Of a stretch of DNA of 64,000 nucleotides, positions 62,094 through 64,000 are shown one piece after another. The position numbers and the translations under genes were made by a program. The notes below the pieces were generated by a model, which saw only the letters and a program-made list of their open reading frames with translations, was not told the origin of the DNA and ran no database searches. This stretch comes from CAVZBW01 sp963773635 (GTDB taxonomy: Bacteria > Actinomycetota > Acidimicrobiia > Acidimicrobiales > RAAP-2). The stretch is taken from assembly GCA_963773635.1 (NCBI GenBank), contig CAVZBW010000005.1:2418001-2482000 (forward strand), read 5' to 3'. The stretch's first letter is position 1. Each line of letters opens with the position of its first letter.

Positions 62094-62771
62094 CTAGTTC
62101 GGACCCTGGGGTTCGAGTTCGGGGACAAAAGGAGTAACGACCTTTAGACGAGCAAGCAGCGCTTGGACCCGCCTGCCGATTTCGTCGCGTATCGGGCGGA
62201 TCTCAGCAACAGACATTCCCGAGGGGTCGTCGAGCTCCCAGTCTTCATAGCGTTTTCCCGGCATGAGGGGGCACGCATCACCACACCCCATCGTCACAAC
62301 AACGTCGGAGGCGGCCAAGAACTCGTCTGTCCAAGGCTTGGGAAACTCCCTCGAAATGTCGATGCCGACCTCGGCCATGGCGGCCACGGCGCCTTGGTTG
62401 AGTTCGGATTCGGGAAAGGAGCCAGCCGACCAGGCGATGGCACGGGCACCGCCCAGGCGGTTAAACCACCCGAGCGCCATCTGCGACCGCCCAGCGTTGT
62501 GAACACACAGGAACAGCACAGCTGGAATCTTCTTGGACTCAGGATCGTCCGCGTGGACGAGTGCCTCTAAGCGCTCCCGAGCGAACCTGTCGGTCCCCAC
62601 GATCAACCATCTAGTGATGGTTGCCCTCGTTGCCAACCGTTCGAAACTGTCGAACACGGTGGCCTCGACCGTCTCGTAGCCAAAAATGCCCTTGAACTTC
62701 TCCTGGAGGCTTCGAGCAACGCTCCTCAGTTGCTTTTCCTGGTCGGGTGTAATGAGGCCGGACTCGTTCAT
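62094..62771 (-). CDS. arsC: thioredoxin/mycothiol-type arsenate reductase with N-terminal helical domain
   Basis: The 225-residue protein has a three-helix N-terminal extension (SLQEKFKGIFGYETVEATVF, about 1-85) common in actinobacterial ArsC proteins, then a low-molecular-weight phosphatase fold with the P-loop VLFLCVHNAGRSQMA (nucleophile Cys), GKRYEDWELDDPSG (general acid) and the second redox Cys in TMGCGDACPLMPG. It reduces arsenate to arsenite for export by ACR3. ATG 62771 has AAGGGGG upstream. The frame is intact. About 240 bp separate it from arsR2. Confidence 0.92.
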   Translation of the reverse strand: MNESGLITPDQEKQLRSVARSLQEKFKGIFGYETVEATVFDSFERLATRATITRWLIVGTDRFARERLEALVHADDPESKKIPAVLFLCVHNAGRSQMALGWFNRLGGARAIAWSAGSFPESELNQGAVAAMAEVGIDISREFPKPWTDEFLAASDVVVTMGCGDACPLMPGKRYEDWELDDPSGMSVAEIRPIRDEIGRRVQALLARLKVVTPFVPELEPQGPN

Positions 62772-62799
62772 AGCGCATCCCCCTTGTTCATCGCTCCTG

Positions 62800-64000
62800 T
62801 CACCCGTCCGCCAATGCTTCACCCGAGCGTTGGTGTCCCGCACTGTTTTCCCGCACCCAGGCCTGAGCACCGGCCTGAACGGCGTCCCAGGGGCTTCCGA
62901 GCGGTGGCGTGTACGAGAGGTCGAGGTCGCTTATGTCGTCGACGGTCATCCCGTGGAAGATGGCGGTGGCCGCGATGTCGATACGTTTCGCCACCTCCGC
63001 ATGCCGGTGCCCAAAGAGCTGGAGTCCGAGCAGACGGCCCGTCTTCGACATCCCCCGTGTAGCGCATGGCGATGCGATGGCTTCCCGGGTAGTAGGCCTT
63101 GTGGTCGTCCGCCTCATGGCCGACCGTGACGGGTTCGAAGCCGGCGGCGCGCGCTTCGTGGTCCCGCAACCCGGTCCGGGCGGCGGCCATCTCGAAGACC
63201 TTGACCACCTGAGTGCCGAGGCTCCCGGCGAACTCCCGCTGTCCTCCAAGAGCGTTCTCTCCGGCGACCCGGCCCTGCTTGTGCGCGGTGGTGCCGAGTG
63301 GGACGTAGGTCGGCCCAAGGAGCCGGTGGTAGGTCACGACACAATCCCCGGCGGCGAAGACGTCGGGGAGGCTGGTGCGCATGTCGACGGTCCACCTCGA
63401 TCGCCCCCCTCGGCCCGAGGTCGGCCCCAGCGGCCCGGGCCAGCTCGACATCCGGACGGACACCGACGACCACCAAGACCACATCGGCGGCCCGAGCCAT
63501 CTCACCGGCGGGTCCCTCAGCGGTCACTTGGAGGCGACCCACGGCACCCATCGGTGCTCGGGCGATGTGCTTGACGGCGGTGTTCGTCAGCACCTCGACT
63601 CCGTGAGACTCGAGCTCACCGTGGATCCGGCTCCCGAGTTCGGGGTCCACGGTGGGAAGGACCTCGGGGCAGCTGCTCGATCTGGGTCACCGACAGGCCC
63701 CGGATGGTCAGCGCGTCGGCCATCTCCAGGCCGATGTAGCCACCACCCACGATCACCGCTCGCTCGGGCGAGAGCTCCTCCAGCGTCTTCATAACGGCGA
63801 AGGTGTCGCCCATGGTGTGCAGGAGATGCACGCCGTCCTTCGGGCTCAGGGCCTCTGGTCCGTGGAGGCCCCCGATCGGGGGAGTGATCGGCAAGGCGCC
63901 GGTCGCGACCACGAGCTGGTCGTAGGCCAACACCTCGTCGTCGCCACTGGACCCCGAGACTTCGAGCTTGTGGCCGTCCACGTCGATCTGTCGCGCCAGG
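62800..64000 (-). pseudogene. FAD/NAD-dependent disulfide oxidoreductase (CoA-disulfide reductase-like), partial, frameshifted
   Basis: The gene enters from the right edge, so its N terminus is missing. Visible parts: YDQLVVATGALPITPPI, RAVIVGGGYIGLEMADAL (NAD Rossmann), ADVVLVVVGVRPDVEL, SLPDVFAAGDCVVTYH (FAD end) and a C-terminal dimerisation domain (GTQVVKVFEMAAARTGL, VAKRIDIAATAIFHGMTVDD). At least three frame changes occur (near 63670, 63390 and 63050). Such proteins are often found in ars clusters and are annotated as NADH oxidase or CoA-disulfide reductase. It is 28 bp upstream of arsC and probably heads the unit. Confidence 0.75.

Noticed and set aside
62080..62125. tRNA-like GGTTCGAG and GGTTCGA segments near the arsC stop, suspected tRNA fragment or attachment site
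   Set aside because: They are the coding end of arsC and a short CTAGT/ACTAG inverted repeat; no acceptor or anticodon arm can be built.
1..64000. CRISPR array, riboswitch, rRNA or prophage genes
   Set aside because: No regularly spaced repeats, no recognisable riboswitch core, no rRNA segment and no phage structural genes were seen.

Overview
The window looks like chromosomal DNA of a high-GC Actinomycetota. The evidence is uniformly G/C-ending codons, many GTG and TTG starts, and gene families typical of the phylum: CrgA, a PknB/PstP/FhaA/FhaB block, an NDMA-type alcohol dehydrogenase, DUF2180 and TetR-controlled P450/CoA-transferase clusters. The order crgA - pabA/trpG - pknB - pstP - fhaB - fhaA - tRNA-Leu matches the origin-proximal order of Mycobacterium, but pknA, pbpA and rodA are missing between pknB and pstP. 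I cannot fix the genus; an early-branching class such as Acidimicrobiia is a guess.

Layout. 0-2.3 kb: two methyltransferases and an aminoglycoside-phosphotransferase-like protein. 2.3-12.6 kb: a catabolic cluster. A leftward operon encodes a DapB-like dehydrogenase, a SRPBCC protein, an NDMA-dependent alcohol dehydrogenase, a P450, a Rieske oxygenase and a double CoA-transferase. A divergent TetR gene, with a clear palindromic operator upstream, is followed by a 2Fe-2S ferredoxin and a frameshifted CoA-transferase. 12.6-20.2 kb: mixed metabolism (SDR/DUF2867, DinB-type hydrolase, F420-reductase-like enzyme, second Rieske oxygenase, M23 peptidase with divergent TetR).

20.2-26.9 kb is the most unusual part. 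Three of four consecutive genes end in a cyclic-nucleotide-binding domain: two wax-ester-synthase/DGAT-type acyltransferases (the first with a one-base frameshift) and an MFS transporter. The fourth gene is a fatty-acid/sterol hydroxylase. Imperfect 36-column direct repeats lie just outside the block. A class III cyclase fused to an AAA ATPase lies about 10 kb downstream (36.2-39.6 kb) and could supply the ligand. 27-36 kb carries a flavin monooxygenase, aldo/keto reductase, LigD PE-Pol, a secreted beta-helix protein, panB, a Ca2+/H+ antiporter, a DksA-like protein without cysteines and an HD-domain protein.

40-46 kb holds stress and housekeeping genes (USP, hemerythrin, DUF302, pirin, SDR, thiolase). 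46.3-52.1 kb is the cell-division and Ser/Thr-kinase signalling block, followed by tRNA-Leu(CAG).

Directly after the tRNA the sequence becomes accessory: a frameshifted DDE transposase, gene scraps, and a complete ISL3-type IS with 24-bp terminal repeats and a perfect 8-bp target duplication. An arsenic-resistance island, transcribed leftward, runs to the right edge: FAD disulfide-reductase-like protein, arsC, arsR, acr3, DUF2180, a membrane protein, arsR, arsD fused to an AhpD/CMD domain, and arsA. Almost every gene from about 53 kb on carries single-base frameshifts, often in compensating pairs, while codon use and TSD are intact. I read this mainly as sequence error, not decay.
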